A stretch of DNA of 34,790 nucleotides, from the NCBI GenBank assembly GCA_030747675.1, contig JASLKH010000080.1, forward strand, positions 1 through 34,790. Direction: 5' to 3'. Both the position numbers and the translations under genes were made by a program. Every line of letters starts with the position of its first letter. Positions within the stretch are counted from its first letter, which is position 1. This DNA is from Candidatus Thalassarchaeaceae archaeon (lineage in GTDB: Archaea > Thermoplasmatota > Poseidoniia > Poseidoniales > Thalassarchaeaceae). Below are positions 7,174 to 16,400 of this stretch, one piece after another. The notes beneath the pieces are model-generated. The model searched no databases and was not told where the DNA came from. It saw nothing but the letters and a program-made list of their open reading frames with translations.

Positions 7174-10100
7174 ATGCCACATGAGGTTGTAAGTCGGCCC
7201 ACATCCCCTTTAGACACCGAACGTCTACAACGTGAAATTGATGCATATCATGATTGGATGGAATCACATTGCGAGGACGTTTACGAATTGGCAGGTATTG
7301 CTAGAGCCAAAGGATTCGATTTACGGAATGTCGTTGAAATACCACGAGCTGCAGACCTCGCAGGTCGAACTGAAAAATTGCTTGAAGAATATCTTGATGG
7401 CATTCTTGTTGCTAATGACATTCGAGAATTATTAGCTGTTAAAGATAGAGAGACGGCATCTATCGATATGGCTGTTAAAGTTGCAGTAGCCATGCATGAC
7501 AGAACATCTGATATTCAGCGAAGTATTGACACTGGCCTCCGGGTCGGATTAGCAGTATTGACCGAAGCGGTATTAGTTGCACCTTTGGAAGGTATTGGAA
7601 GAGTACAAGTTCTCAATAATCTCGATGGTTCAAGATTCGTATCAGTTGATTTTTGCGGACCAATTCGTGCCGCAGGTGGTACCGCGCAAGCATTGGCGGT
7701 TCTGATTGCTGATATGATCCGTCGCGAATTAGGTTTAGCAAAGTATAGCCCAACCGATGCTGAAGTTGAACGGGTGAAGGAGGAATTTGGTTTGTATCGA
7801 GGTGGATTACAGTACAAACCTCCTCCAGAAGAAATCGATAAGATTGTGCGGGCCTGTCCTATAATGGTAAATGGCGAGGAAACAGAAAAAATAGAGTGTG
7901 CCGGATACCGCGAAGTCCGTAATATAGAAGGTAGCCGTATCCGGGGAGGAGTTCTCTTAGTTATTGGAGAAGGACTTTGTCTTAAAGCACCTAAGATTCA
8001 GAAACATACTGAACGTCTTGAGATTCCAGGATGGGAATTCATCAGCCATTTTGCTGCTAAAGGGAAATCTGATCCCAATTCCTCAGGAGAGAAACAAAAA
8101 TTCCGTGAAATTAAGACCATTGATCGTTTTATGGATGACATCATTGCAGGTCGACCTGTATTTGGAGAACCAAATGAACCCGGCGGATTCCGATTAAGAT
8201 ACGGTCGCCCCAGAACATCTGGCCTTGCAGCGGCAGGAATTCACCCCACGTCAATGCATGCAATGGGCGAGTTTTTAGCAATAGGTACTCAGATGAAAAT
8301 TGAACGACCTGGAAAGGCATGCGCAGTCACTCCATGTGAAGAACTGGACGGTCCGACAGTTCTTCTCCAAAATGGAAGGTATGGGAGAATTCAATCAAGT
8401 GATGTTTGGAAAGAGGTTCAGTCAGACGTATTATCCATTTGGGATAATGGGGAAATTATGATTGGTTATGGTGAATTTGTAGAGAATAATAAAAATTTGG
8501 TACCTTCAGGGTATGTACCTGAATGGTTTGCAAGTGATCTCTTAGAAGTACTTGACTCAGAGGAGAAAGTTAAGCAATTTGCAGTAATCCTTGGCGCATC
8601 TCGACGTCGCCTTCCTCCGGGGATTCCATCAACAGGATATTTGGAGGACGATAGAGATGAAATTAGAGCCCACAAAAGACAACGAATGTGGCATCAACGC
8701 CTTCGGAAGATGGTTGTAGAGTGGTCAGTTGCTGTTGAAATTTCCCGAAATTTCCTCACAGCGATACCATCTCCTTGGAATTTATGGTGGCATGATTTAC
8801 CAATTGAATTTGTACCAGAATTAGTTGACACACTTTTGCAAGGAACACTCGAAGAATCCAGTGATTTAGACGATGGAGTTGCTATGTATCCACATTCAAA
8901 TGAAATTTGGTATAGGTTGCACGGTGCTGTAACTGATTGGCCGCGAAATGATTCTGAAGAATGTACTGCGAAATATCCAGAACCAATTACAGGAGAATGG
9001 CCTGCTAGAACTCAACACCACGAACACGGCTTAGTAAAATCAAGTTTAATGCTCCTCGGGATCCCGCATATTCACGAGGGCAACGACCTTTTGATTACTC
9101 AGTGTTGGCAACCATTACTGGAAGGTATGGGACTTGAGTTTGAGGATGTACCTGCCATTGGTTTATCTCCCAGAGTACGAGTTGATGTTAAAGTACATGT
9201 TGTGGAAAGGATGGCGAATTTAGCATCATCTAAAAAAATTGCAGATGAGGAAAAAAATCGGGTTGAAACATTGAATGCCAAGCGATCCCTAGTAAAAATA
9301 GAAGCAGAAACTGCTGCAAGGCAACAAGGGAAATCAATTGCAGAAACTGAGAATGAAGGTCGTATGGCTACAGAGAAGATTGTAGACATGGGTCCTAAAG
9401 ACTCCTCATCGGTGCGCCTTGCAAGGCAGTTATTGGATGAACATTCAGTTGATGGGTGCTTGTGGTTGATCAGAAAGTGTAGTGATTTGCGGTGGGTTGC
9501 TGCAGCACCATGTCGCGTAGGTTGTCGAATGGGTCGACCAGAAAAAGCAGCACCCAGAGAGATGAAGGGAAAACCACATTGTATTTTCCCTATAGGGAAT
9601 GAAGGGGGCCCCCAGCGTCTGATTACACAGGCTGCAAATGGAGGATCAATTCGAGCACAATTGGGTCAACGTGAATGCATTAAGTGCGGACGCCAAACAC
9701 CGTTTACATTGTGTCATCACAGAACTACACCAGAAGATCCAATAGAGTGTGGTGGGAATACCAAAATCATCAATGAAAAAACCTCGATAAATCAACGGCG
9801 CAAGGGAATATACCAATCCATTGATATTGCTAAATTATTAGAATCAAAGAGACACAGTTTAGGTTTAGATCGAATACCTCAGAAATTTAAGGGCATTAAG
9901 GGTTTGACATCTCTGGAACAATGTCCAGAACCTCTTGAGAAAGGAATTCTCCGTGCTAAGTATCAACTTCCAACTTTCAAAGCAGGAACAATCCGCTTTG
10001 ATATGATCGACATTCCAATTACACATTTCAAACCTAGCGATATTGGAACTGAAATATCTCAATTGATAGAATTAGGGTATACACATGATGTTGATGGTGA

Positions 10101-11211
10101 ACCACTCACTAGAGAAAGCCAAGTTCTGGAATTATATCCACAAGATTTCATTCCCAGTAGAAATGCTGAAGATTATTTGATTCGTACTTGTAAATATGTT
10201 GACGAATTATTGACCCGCTTTTATGGTATGGAACCGTTTTACAATGTAAAATCATCAAGTGATTTGATAGGACATCTTTGCATTGCTTTAGCACCACACA
10301 CATCAGGGGGAGTGCTAACACGAATCATTGGCTGGTCTGGTGTAAGTGCAGGATATGGACATACATTGTTTCATGCAGCCAAACGAAGAAATTGTGATGG
10401 TGATGAGGATGCCCTAATCTTACTTCTAGATGGCTTACTCAATTTTTCCCAGGTTCTTTTGCCCAGTAATCGTGGGGGGAGAATGGATGTACCTCTAGTT
10501 TTGACTACACGTTTGAAACCAACAGAATTAGATAAAGAAGCCTTGAATGTCGATACTGCTTGGTGGTACCCTCGTGGATTTTTTGAGGCAACACAAGATC
10601 AACCACATCCAAAAGATATATTCAATCAAATGGATGTCGTTGAACGTAGATTAGAAACCATTGGAGCTATGCGGGGTTATGGATATACACATGAATCAGG
10701 TAAGATTGATGCAGGACCTGTTAATTCTTCATATAAAATTCTTGAAACTATGAAGGACAAGATGAATGGGCAATTACTTCTTGGTGGGTTATTGCGTTCA
10801 GTAGATGTACGAAAAGTAGCTAGCCAAGTAGTCGAATCCCACTTTTTACCGGACCTTCGTGGTAACCTTATGGCTTTCACCCGCCAGAAATTCCGTTGTG
10901 TTAGATGTGGGGAATCTTATCGAAGAATGCCACTTGCTGCAAAGTGTATCAAGAATCCAAACTCGGGCCGAGGAAGTGCAATGCGTAGTGGAATGACATT
11001 TGGTGGAGAGTCCTACCAATGTGGTGGAAACCTAGCATTAACAGTAAGTGAAGGTGCAGTCAGGAAATATATCGAAGTAATGAAACACGTTATTGAAGAA
11101 TATGGCGTCGATCTTTACACTAGACAACGTGTTGATTGGCTTGCTAATAGCGTGGACTCATTGTTCAAGAATGATAGAGTGAAAGTTTTCACTCTTGATG
11201 ACTTTATTTGA
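7174..11211 (+). CDS. polC: DNA polymerase D (family D) large subunit, DP2
   Basis: From the ATG at 7174 (MPHEVV) the protein has 1,345 residues, the usual size of the catalytic subunit of the archaeal replicative polymerase D. It works with the DP1 exonuclease subunit, which is not in this window. The catalytic double-psi beta-barrel loop is KRRNCDGDED, with Asp1075 and Asp1077 as the expected metal ligands, followed by LLLDGLLNFSQVLLPSNRGG. Other family blocks are RFVSVDFCGPIRAAGGTAQA, RYGRPRTSGLAAAGIHP and CRVGCRMGRPEKA. Zinc modules are seen at CIKCGRQTPFTLC (from Cys835) and CVRCGESY (from Cys1242), the latter in the C-terminal region that contacts partners. A charged, probably coiled segment (about residues 675-730) precedes the second half. 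No intein signature interrupts the motifs. A GTG at 7105 in the same frame is a less likely start. Confidence 0.97.
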   Translation: MPHEVVSRPTSPLDTERLQREIDAYHDWMESHCEDVYELAGIARAKGFDLRNVVEIPRAADLAGRTEKLLEEYLDGILVANDIRELLAVKDRETASIDMAVKVAVAMHDRTSDIQRSIDTGLRVGLAVLTEAVLVAPLEGIGRVQVLNNLDGSRFVSVDFCGPIRAAGGTAQALAVLIADMIRRELGLAKYSPTDAEVERVKEEFGLYRGGLQYKPPPEEIDKIVRACPIMVNGEETEKIECAGYREVRNIEGSRIRGGVLLVIGEGLCLKAPKIQKHTERLEIPGWEFISHFAAKGKSDPNSSGEKQKFREIKTIDRFMDDIIAGRPVFGEPNEPGGFRLRYGRPRTSGLAAAGIHPTSMHAMGEFLAIGTQMKIERPGKACAVTPCEELDGPTVLLQNGRYGRIQSSDVWKEVQSDVLSIWDNGEIMIGYGEFVENNKNLVPSGYVPEWFASDLLEVLDSEEKVKQFAVILGASRRRLPPGIPSTGYLEDDRDEIRAHKRQRMWHQRLRKMVVEWSVAVEISRNFLTAIPSPWNLWWHDLPIEFVPELVDTLLQGTLEESSDLDDGVAMYPHSNEIWYRLHGAVTDWPRNDSEECTAKYPEPITGEWPARTQHHEHGLVKSSLMLLGIPHIHEGNDLLITQCWQPLLEGMGLEFEDVPAIGLSPRVRVDVKVHVVERMANLASSKKIADEEKNRVETLNAKRSLVKIEAETAARQQGKSIAETENEGRMATEKIVDMGPKDSSSVRLARQLLDEHSVDGCLWLIRKCSDLRWVAAAPCRVGCRMGRPEKAAPREMKGKPHCIFPIGNEGGPQRLITQAANGGSIRAQLGQRECIKCGRQTPFTLCHHRTTPEDPIECGGNTKIINEKTSINQRRKGIYQSIDIAKLLESKRHSLGLDRIPQKFKGIKGLTSLEQCPEPLEKGILRAKYQLPTFKAGTIRFDMIDIPITHFKPSDIGTEISQLIELGYTHDVDGEPLTRESQVLELYPQDFIPSRNAEDYLIRTCKYVDELLTRFYGMEPFYNVKSSSDLIGHLCIALAPHTSGGVLTRIIGWSGVSAGYGHTLFHAAKRRNCDGDEDALILLLDGLLNFSQVLLPSNRGGRMDVPLVLTTRLKPTELDKEALNVDTAWWYPRGFFEATQDQPHPKDIFNQMDVVERRLETIGAMRGYGYTHESGKIDAGPVNSSYKILETMKDKMNGQLLLGGLLRSVDVRKVASQVVESHFLPDLRGNLMAFTRQKFRCVRCGESYRRMPLAAKCIKNPNSGRGSAMRSGMTFGGESYQCGGNLALTVSEGAVRKYIEVMKHVIEEYGVDLYTRQRVDWLANSVDSLFKNDRVKVFTLDDFI

Positions 11212-11213
11212 GA

Positions 11214-12194
11214 TTACTTCTTTTTCTTGTTGTCCTCTTCACTAAGTTGTTTCCAAATGTCACCAACAGTTTGGATACTTTCATCTTTTTGAAGCGCACC
11301 TTCAAGCCCTTCTGTTGTTCCTTCACCTAGTTCTTTGTCCAATATTGCTTGAGCATCATCGGTAAATTCATCAGTGTCATTATCCGCAGATTCAGTCTGT
11401 GCTGCAAATTGTTCCCGCATCCTTTTTCGTTGTAATTCCATACTTTCATTTGCCGCATCATCTTGTTGATGAACTTGCAAATCATCAATCACCACTGCCT
11501 CGCCCCCGCTCATTGACTGCATAACTTGCTCCCATTCTTCACGTTGCCTTTGTTTGTGCAATGGTAGATTCTTTGAGCGCGCAACCTTACGTTTTTTTAT
11601 CCAATTTCGAATAGCACCTTCACTAATCATCAAAATAAAACCTAATCCATTCAAGATAATATATCCTTCAATTTCAAGTGGTTTCCAGATATACATGTTT
11701 AGGGTTAATTCCCCTGTAATTGGTTTATCAGATAGGATTTCTTCGTTGGAATTTTTATTAGGATAAATTTTGGTTTGAAAATTATAATTCCCAGGTTGTA
11801 AAGAAAGTTCAATGTTGGAACATGTATCGGTAGTGTTTCCTTCCCACAACAAGGTATCTTCAGAATTCCCATGATTCAAAGATATCTCAATCCATGCATT
11901 TATCGAAGACTCATTTTTTGGTTTAAAATCACAAATGACGACTATTGGCACATCGTGTTCTAACTCAAGTAAACTTGGTACTTTTAGTGGATGTGATGAC
12001 TTGATACTGGTATGATGATCCATCACCTCATTAGATGAGGGCACCTCAATTGCAAACATCCAGACAATATTTAGCATAATGCAAGTCACGATGGTGGTGA
12101 TTATTCGCACTTTTGGATGATTCCTTCGTGATTTAGGTTTTGCCGCATCTTCCCCCTCAGATTCTTGCTTAGCATCTTCTTTGATTAGACTCAC
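11214..12194 (-). CDS. Two-helix membrane protein of unknown function with a charged cytoplasmic tail
   Basis: I do not recognise this 326-residue protein. A short basic N-terminus (residues ~1-30) precedes a membrane helix (RIITTIVTCIMLNIVWMFAI). An extracytoplasmic beta-rich stretch of ~120 residues follows (for example VPIVVICDFKPKNESSINAW). A second helix (EGYIILNGLGFILMISEGAI) leads to a long, highly charged, probably helical C-terminus ending in KKKK. The GTG at 12194 is preferred because it overlaps the mptE stop as GTGA, a sign of translational coupling. An ATG at 12233 would overlap mptE by 43 nt. The stop lies 2 nt beyond the convergent polymerase gene's stop. The layout (two helices, an outside sensor-like domain, a charged inside tail) is suggestive only. 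Confidence 0.75.
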   Translation of the reverse strand: MSLIKEDAKQESEGEDAAKPKSRRNHPKVRIITTIVTCIMLNIVWMFAIEVPSSNEVMDHHTSIKSSHPLKVPSLLELEHDVPIVVICDFKPKNESSINAWIEISLNHGNSEDTLLWEGNTTDTCSNIELSLQPGNYNFQTKIYPNKNSNEEILSDKPITGELTLNMYIWKPLEIEGYIILNGLGFILMISEGAIRNWIKKRKVARSKNLPLHKQRQREEWEQVMQSMSGGEAVVIDDLQVHQQDDAANESMELQRKRMREQFAAQTESADNDTDEFTDDAQAILDKELGEGTTEGLEGALQKDESIQTVGDIWKQLSEEDNKKKK

Positions 12195-12973
12195 CAAATC
12201 ACCCCTAACATATCTAGAATAGTGGCCATCCATTGCAATTTTTCCATCTTAACCTCAGGTATCGTAGATCCGGTCCACTTTCCAACTTTATCGGTACGAA
12301 ACCCATAGAGAGCTAAATTTTCTTGATTTACTCCAAGGGACAAAGCAATGCAAACAGCACGGTCTCCATCAGTAAAACCCCCTGGATTGTACATCCCTTG
12401 AATAGGTGCGGGAGTTTGATGAGTTAGAATAATCGGTGAGGGGGCATCAGATATTTCTTCTAGAAGTGAGAACCATGCATCTTCGTTATCTCCATGAGCG
12501 TGTAGAATGAATGGAATATGCCTTCTTGCAGCCTCTTGAAGGTGATAGAAATCTCCATCGGCATCTGAAACAATAAAGCGAATTTTTCTCCATGCCTTTT
12601 CTTTGTGATAATCATTTAAATCTGAAATAACACCTATTGCGCCATCAGCAGCAATTATTACCGCATCATTTTCGATAGCAACTACAACATCCCCTGGTTC
12701 TACGGCTGCACCCAATATTGCAATTTCTCGTCCACATATCAAATCATCTTTGATCAAAGCATCCAACTTTTGTAATTCTACGAGTCGAGATTCGTCTTTC
12801 CACAAATCAATTTTCTTATTTGAACAATATTGTTGCAATGCGCGTGCGCTGTGTAAGTCATCATCTAAATCCCATTCAAAATTCTTACGAATCCGGTCTT
12901 GTATTTCGACACAATCATCCTGCCCGATAAGTGGGTTAGCATCGGGTCGTTTGGAACTGCGGCCGGACTTCAC
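12191..12973 (-). CDS. mptE: 6-hydroxymethyl-7,8-dihydropterin pyrophosphokinase, MptE type (DUF115)
   Basis: MptE-family enzymes transfer pyrophosphate from ATP to 6-hydroxymethyl-dihydropterin in archaeal folate or methanopterin synthesis. Family blocks are clear: NDAVIIAADGAIGVI, RFIVSDADGDFYHLQEAARR, PFILHAHGDNEDAW, and GMYNPGGFTDGDRAVCIALS followed by LALYGFRTDKVGKW. The start is uncertain: GTG 12973 gives a 260-residue protein of normal length, while GTGs at 13015 and 13081 also exist and the last would overlap the divergent primase gene. The stop overlaps the GTG start of the next gene by 4 nt. In a non-methanogen this most likely serves folate or another pterin. Confidence 0.88.
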   Translation of the reverse strand: MKSGRSSKRPDANPLIGQDDCVEIQDRIRKNFEWDLDDDLHSARALQQYCSNKKIDLWKDESRLVELQKLDALIKDDLICGREIAILGAAVEPGDVVVAIENDAVIIAADGAIGVISDLNDYHKEKAWRKIRFIVSDADGDFYHLQEAARRHIPFILHAHGDNEDAWFSLLEEISDAPSPIILTHQTPAPIQGMYNPGGFTDGDRAVCIALSLGVNQENLALYGFRTDKVGKWTGSTIPEVKMEKLQWMATILDMLGVIW

Positions 12974-13029
12974 AGTGTCCGAGGAGCCACAGAGTCTTGA
13001 AGAACCCTCGTTCACAGGGTGTCTCTCCC

Positions 13030-14184
13030 ATGCCGATGCCGATTCGCCCCCCGACCCTCGAGGATGCGGTTGTAACAGCACGGTATCCGTTCATGCCACA
13101 GGCAAGATTGGCGATTAAAGCCCATATGTCGGCGAACAAACTTGACATCGATGCTTTAGTCGAAACTGATTGGCTAGAAGCAGTACGTGAACGAGCACGA
13201 GTTAGGTTGGTTGAATCTATTATGCACAAGGATATTGATGGAACGACATCAATTGACATCCATACCCCTTATGGGCAAATGGTTGAATGCCTTTCATTTT
13301 TGTATGCAATGGTAACTGTTTGCTCATCCTTCGACGAACGCTTATTGGGTCGATGGGCTGAGGGTGAATCTAGTAGGGCGGATTATCTATGGGGGACAGT
13401 CGAACGTCCAGAAGTATTCAAAGAATTAGCCTCCAGTTATATCTCAGAAATTAGATTGGGTGAGGATGGGAATTGGGAGATACCACTTATTGATTACATA
13501 GAATTGTGTCCAAAAATAAGTGGACCATATTGGCGTCTACCTAACCGCCCTGTACGAAATGGTTGGGTTTCTATGTCTCCATCAGGCAAGGAAAACAGTC
13601 AGCAGCGTTTAGCTAGGCTTCTGAAGGAAAGAGTCCGTTCGGTGTTAATTGAAGATTGTCGTGAAAGGATGGATCGGATGGATGAGAATTTCGCAGGGAA
13701 AATGGCAGAAGAAGTAGGAAGAATTGTTGGGCTTTTGCAGCATCAAGCTTCTCAGGAAATATCCTTTACAGCAGCAGATGAAGAAGACTGGCCACCTTGT
13801 ATGCGAGAAATTTCAATGCAATTAGCCCAATCCGTAAACGTCAATCATGTAGGGCGCGTGTTCTTAGCTAGCATTTCCCGGTTGATTGGTTTGTCACAAG
13901 AAGAAACCCAGGGATTTTTCAAGAACGCCCCGGATTACTCCGAAGAAACAACACGTTACCAAATATCCCATGTTTACGAGCACGAGTACACCCCCCATGG
14001 TTGCTCAAAGTTACAAATGAGCGCGTGCTGCCCAGTGACTCGTGGCGATGTACATTCTTCATTATGTAGCAAAGAGTGGTTAGATCATCCAATAAAATAT
14101 CTACGGGCACGTCAACGTGCTAAACATAGACAAGAAAGTGCAGAGAAAAAATCCCCAGAAGGAGAAAATCAGACGCCCCAGTAA
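13030..14184 (+). CDS. priL: DNA primase large subunit PriL (iron-sulfur)
   Basis: A 384-residue PriL, the non-catalytic primase subunit that helps PriS start primers and hand them to polymerase. The N-terminal block LEDAVVTARYPFMPQARLAI fits the family opening. The C-terminal [4Fe-4S] domain is visible from its cysteines: Cys257 in DWPPCMREI, Cys325 in YTPHGCSKLQMSACCP, Cys333 or Cys334, and Cys346 in SSLCSKEW. The HVGRVFLASISRLIGLSQEE region between them is the usual helical part. ATG 13030 or 13036 is the likely start; an upstream in-frame start at 12997 would add residues with no family match. It is divergent from mptE and overlaps the convergent DUF373 gene's end by 16 nt. A catalytic PriS gene is not in the window. 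Confidence 0.92.
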   Translation: MPMPIRPPTLEDAVVTARYPFMPQARLAIKAHMSANKLDIDALVETDWLEAVRERARVRLVESIMHKDIDGTTSIDIHTPYGQMVECLSFLYAMVTVCSSFDERLLGRWAEGESSRADYLWGTVERPEVFKELASSYISEIRLGEDGNWEIPLIDYIELCPKISGPYWRLPNRPVRNGWVSMSPSGKENSQQRLARLLKERVRSVLIEDCRERMDRMDENFAGKMAEEVGRIVGLLQHQASQEISFTAADEEDWPPCMREISMQLAQSVNVNHVGRVFLASISRLIGLSQEETQGFFKNAPDYSEETTRYQISHVYEHEYTPHGCSKLQMSACCPVTRGDVHSSLCSKEWLDHPIKYLRARQRAKHRQESAEKKSPEGENQTPQ

Positions 14185-15278
14185 CGGGCAGTTTCTTGAC
14201 GTGTAGACCAACTTCTAACTGCCGTACGGACAGCCCAGAAGATGAATATGGCAAGCATAGTTTCGCCCCAGTCTGCCATAACGGTTGACACATCATACTC
14301 GTATCCTTCACCACCTACAATTCGAATTGCAACATCAAGTGCAGCACTTGACATCGTCCATAGCACTCCACCAAATGCAATAATCAAGATAGTTCGACCA
14401 GTGAATTTACCTTTTCTAACACGTAAAACCATTAGCGAAAGAGCAAAAGAAAGAGCCCCCACCACAATCCAAGTTAATGATTCACGCATAACTTGCAGCC
14501 CCAGAAGAAATAAATCAGTATTTTCAATCCCTTCACTATATGTGTCATACCCAGAAACAATAGCGAGAAGTGTAGCGACACCGGTCACTGACCACAATAA
14601 TGAGGAAAGAATAGCAGCATCTGCAGATTCCCTCATTTCTCGCATTAGTCGTTCAAGTTGTTGTTCAGCACCAAGCCCTTTGAATAGAAGATAAATCCCA
14701 AGTAATAATGGCATTGAACCAATGAGAACCGCCCCATTAGGCAAAATCATCCCCAACCCCAGAATCATTAATATTACTGCGAGGGGGACAAGAAGCTTTG
14801 CTCGCCACCTCGGGTCTTCTATTGCTTTTACAATGTAGTAGTATGTTCCTTCGATACCTTTGGATTGGCGTACAATTATTTTTTCAACGTGATCAATAGA
14901 CAATCGACTTGAAAGAATTGGTAAAATAGATTCATCTTCCATTCCATCAGTAACCAATATTCCACGATCGGGCTGAAATTCAGATATTACATCTTCAAGT
15001 TGCTGAGCAATAATTCTATCAGATTTCACTCCGACCTTTTCATCACCAGTCAGAATAGCAATTTCTACTTCATCAGCAGGTTCAGCTTGTTCGATTAATA
15101 AGTCGTGATGATGAAGTGCTCCAAGTATGGCATTCGTATCACTTTCTTCAGGATCTGCAATACCCAATCGTAATGCTGCAGTCAAAACTTGCCGCCGCCC
15201 AATAACAGATCCTCGTATCCCAGCCTTGACCCCAAGATCGTTATCACGATCAACAGTCATGACTAATGTGCGGACCAT
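14169..15278 (-). CDS. DUF373 family archaeal membrane protein
   Basis: A 369-residue protein starting MVRTLVMTVDRDNDLGVKAG. The N-terminal ~150 residues carry the DUF373 blocks: VDRDNDLGVKAGIRGSVIGR, IADPEESDTNAILGAL, and a Rossmann-like stretch ending ILVTDGMEDESILPIL. About seven membrane helices follow (for example LLVPLAVILMILGLGMILP and WIVVGALSFALSLMVL). The family is largely archaeal and its function is not established; the soluble part looks like a nucleotide- or ligand-binding domain facing the cytoplasm. The ATG at 15278 is chosen because the family begins directly with this strand; a TTG at 15335 would add unrelated residues. Confidence 0.88.
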   Translation of the reverse strand: MVRTLVMTVDRDNDLGVKAGIRGSVIGRRQVLTAALRLGIADPEESDTNAILGALHHHDLLIEQAEPADEVEIAILTGDEKVGVKSDRIIAQQLEDVISEFQPDRGILVTDGMEDESILPILSSRLSIDHVEKIIVRQSKGIEGTYYYIVKAIEDPRWRAKLLVPLAVILMILGLGMILPNGAVLIGSMPLLLGIYLLFKGLGAEQQLERLMREMRESADAAILSSLLWSVTGVATLLAIVSGYDTYSEGIENTDLFLLGLQVMRESLTWIVVGALSFALSLMVLRVRKGKFTGRTILIIAFGGVLWTMSSAALDVAIRIVGGEGYEYDVSTVMADWGETMLAIFIFWAVRTAVRSWSTRQETARYWGV

Positions 15279-15325
15279 TTTGAATACCCCCTCGCGGCTC
15301 TCCTGTACCCATGAGAAGAGAGAGT

Positions 15326-15339
15326 ATGATTTCAATCAT
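15326..15339. repeat. Short inverted repeat upstream of the DUF373 gene
   Basis: ATGATT-TC-AATCAT, 6-bp arms with a 2-nt centre, 48 nt before the DUF373 start and just after the zinc-ribbon gene's stop. It could be an operator, but arms this short and AT-rich can arise by chance. Confidence 0.3.
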
Positions 15340-15356
15340 TGGACTGGTAGTAGCCC

Positions 15357-15749
15357 TCATGATGTAAATGTGAAGTCAGACATACAACTTGGGCATGTGA
15401 CTTTTATTGGCCGGGTTGCAGGTATTCCAAGGGCTGAGCCACAACTTGGACACATCACCGCATTTGCAATTTGTGAACGTCTTGCAACGGCCTCTTTACT
15501 AGGATCATAACTTGGTCTGTAACGACTCGCATCTGCAATGTAATTTGCAGATCGAGATCCTTGCGGGGGCGCATTGGCAGGCGGAATTGTGGTATTGCTA
15601 GGCCCCCCTCCTCCTCCTTTCCATGCTTGGTATTGTGATTCAACTTCAGCAGCAGACATTTGTTTTCCTCGTCCGATTCTGTCGTAGGCTAACAAACGTT
15701 CGTATTCATCCATCGCATCAATTTCACGTAATTCAGGCTCAGACAACAT
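15357..15749 (-). CDS. Small zinc-ribbon protein of unknown function
   Basis: A 130-residue protein with three parts. The N-terminal segment is acidic and helical (MLSEPELREIDAMDEYERLL, AYDRIGRGKQMSAAEVESQY). A low-complexity linker rich in Gly, Pro, Asn and Ser follows. The C-terminal zinc ribbon has CPSCG and CPSC pairs 16 residues apart. Such ribbons bind nucleic acid or partner proteins; no enzyme function can be read. A TATA-like AAAAAATAATAC element sits about 29 nt upstream of the ATG. It is followed 78 nt later by the DUF373 gene on the same strand. Confidence 0.75.
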   Translation of the reverse strand: MLSEPELREIDAMDEYERLLAYDRIGRGKQMSAAEVESQYQAWKGGGGGPSNTTIPPANAPPQGSRSANYIADASRYRPSYDPSKEAVARRSQIANAVMCPSCGSALGIPATRPIKVTCPSCMSDFTFTS

Positions 15750-15771
15750 AGCACTCGCATATCTCTGTAAG

Positions 15772-15783
15772 TATTATTTTTTA
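15772..15783 (-). promoter_or_regulatory. TATA-like element for the zinc-ribbon gene
   Basis: The minus strand reads AAAAAATAATAC about 29 nt before the ATG at 15749, fitting a short-leader archaeal promoter. It lies in the 174-nt AT-rich gap before the divergent CBS gene, which otherwise shows nothing distinctive. Confidence 0.35.
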
Positions 15784-15923
15784 GCAATTCCCGCTAGAAG
15801 TTTAAGGATATAACTTTCCCATTTCCGGTAGAAAGCAAGGCCATTGTATTAACTAGTTACCACAATCTGGTATTGAATGTATTGAAATAGGATGACTGCC
15901 GGGAAAAGGTCCGAGGGAATTTA

Positions 15924-16400
15924 ATGGGTATCCTACCTAAGAAGCGTATCGATTCAAAGTTGCGCCAGCAATCATCATCCAGAAGCCAAGCGGCTCGTAA
16001 TCTACGCTGCTCTGAAGTTATGGAAGAACCACGAATTATAAAGGCAACATCCTCAGTTTCTATGGTCATTCATCATGTAACGGAAAATGAATGGGATCAT
16101 GTTTTTCTCATCGATGAAAATAAACTTCCAGTTGGACGAATTCATGCTGTTGATTTGTTGAAGATGGTTGATTTGAAACGAGTGAATAGAGATATGGTTT
16201 GGGCTGAAGCGATTCCTGCAACTCAGTGTGTTAGTCAACCACCCTTGAGTGTTAAAGAAAATACACCTTTGCTAAAAGCAACAGTGCTCATGCTCACACA
16301 CGATTTGAATCAATTAGCAGTTGTTGATTTCGAAGGCGCAATAGTTGGTACAATTACACCTTCTATAGTTGCTCGCCACCTACCTAGGTACATATTATGA
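15924..16400 (+). CDS. CBS-domain pair protein
   Basis: A 158-residue protein made of two CBS domains after a basic ~25-residue N-terminus. The first (about residues 28-85) includes CSEVMEEPRIIKATSSVSMV and VFLIDENKLPVGRIHAVDLL. The second (about 100-158) includes LSVKENTPLLKATVLMLTHD and LAVVDFEGAIVGTITPSIVA. CBS pairs bind adenine nucleotides and usually regulate a partner; no catalytic domain is attached. The partner cannot be told from the neighbours. The gene overlaps the convergent mutase gene by 6 nt at the stops. Confidence 0.85.
   Translation: MGILPKKRIDSKLRQQSSSRSQAARNLRCSEVMEEPRIIKATSSVSMVIHHVTENEWDHVFLIDENKLPVGRIHAVDLLKMVDLKRVNRDMVWAEAIPATQCVSQPPLSVKENTPLLKATVLMLTHDLNQLAVVDFEGAIVGTITPSIVARHLPRYIL

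Noticed and set aside
7044..7217. Extended N-terminus for pyrE reaching 7217
   Set aside because: It would overlap the divergent polymerase gene and its promoter region and adds residues with no OPRT counterpart; ATG 7043 gives a normal protein.
7174..11211. Intein in the polymerase D large subunit
   Set aside because: Inteins are common in this gene in other archaea, but here the catalytic block continues without interruption from the NCDGDED loop into LLLDGLLNFS, the total length is normal, and no intein splice motifs are seen.
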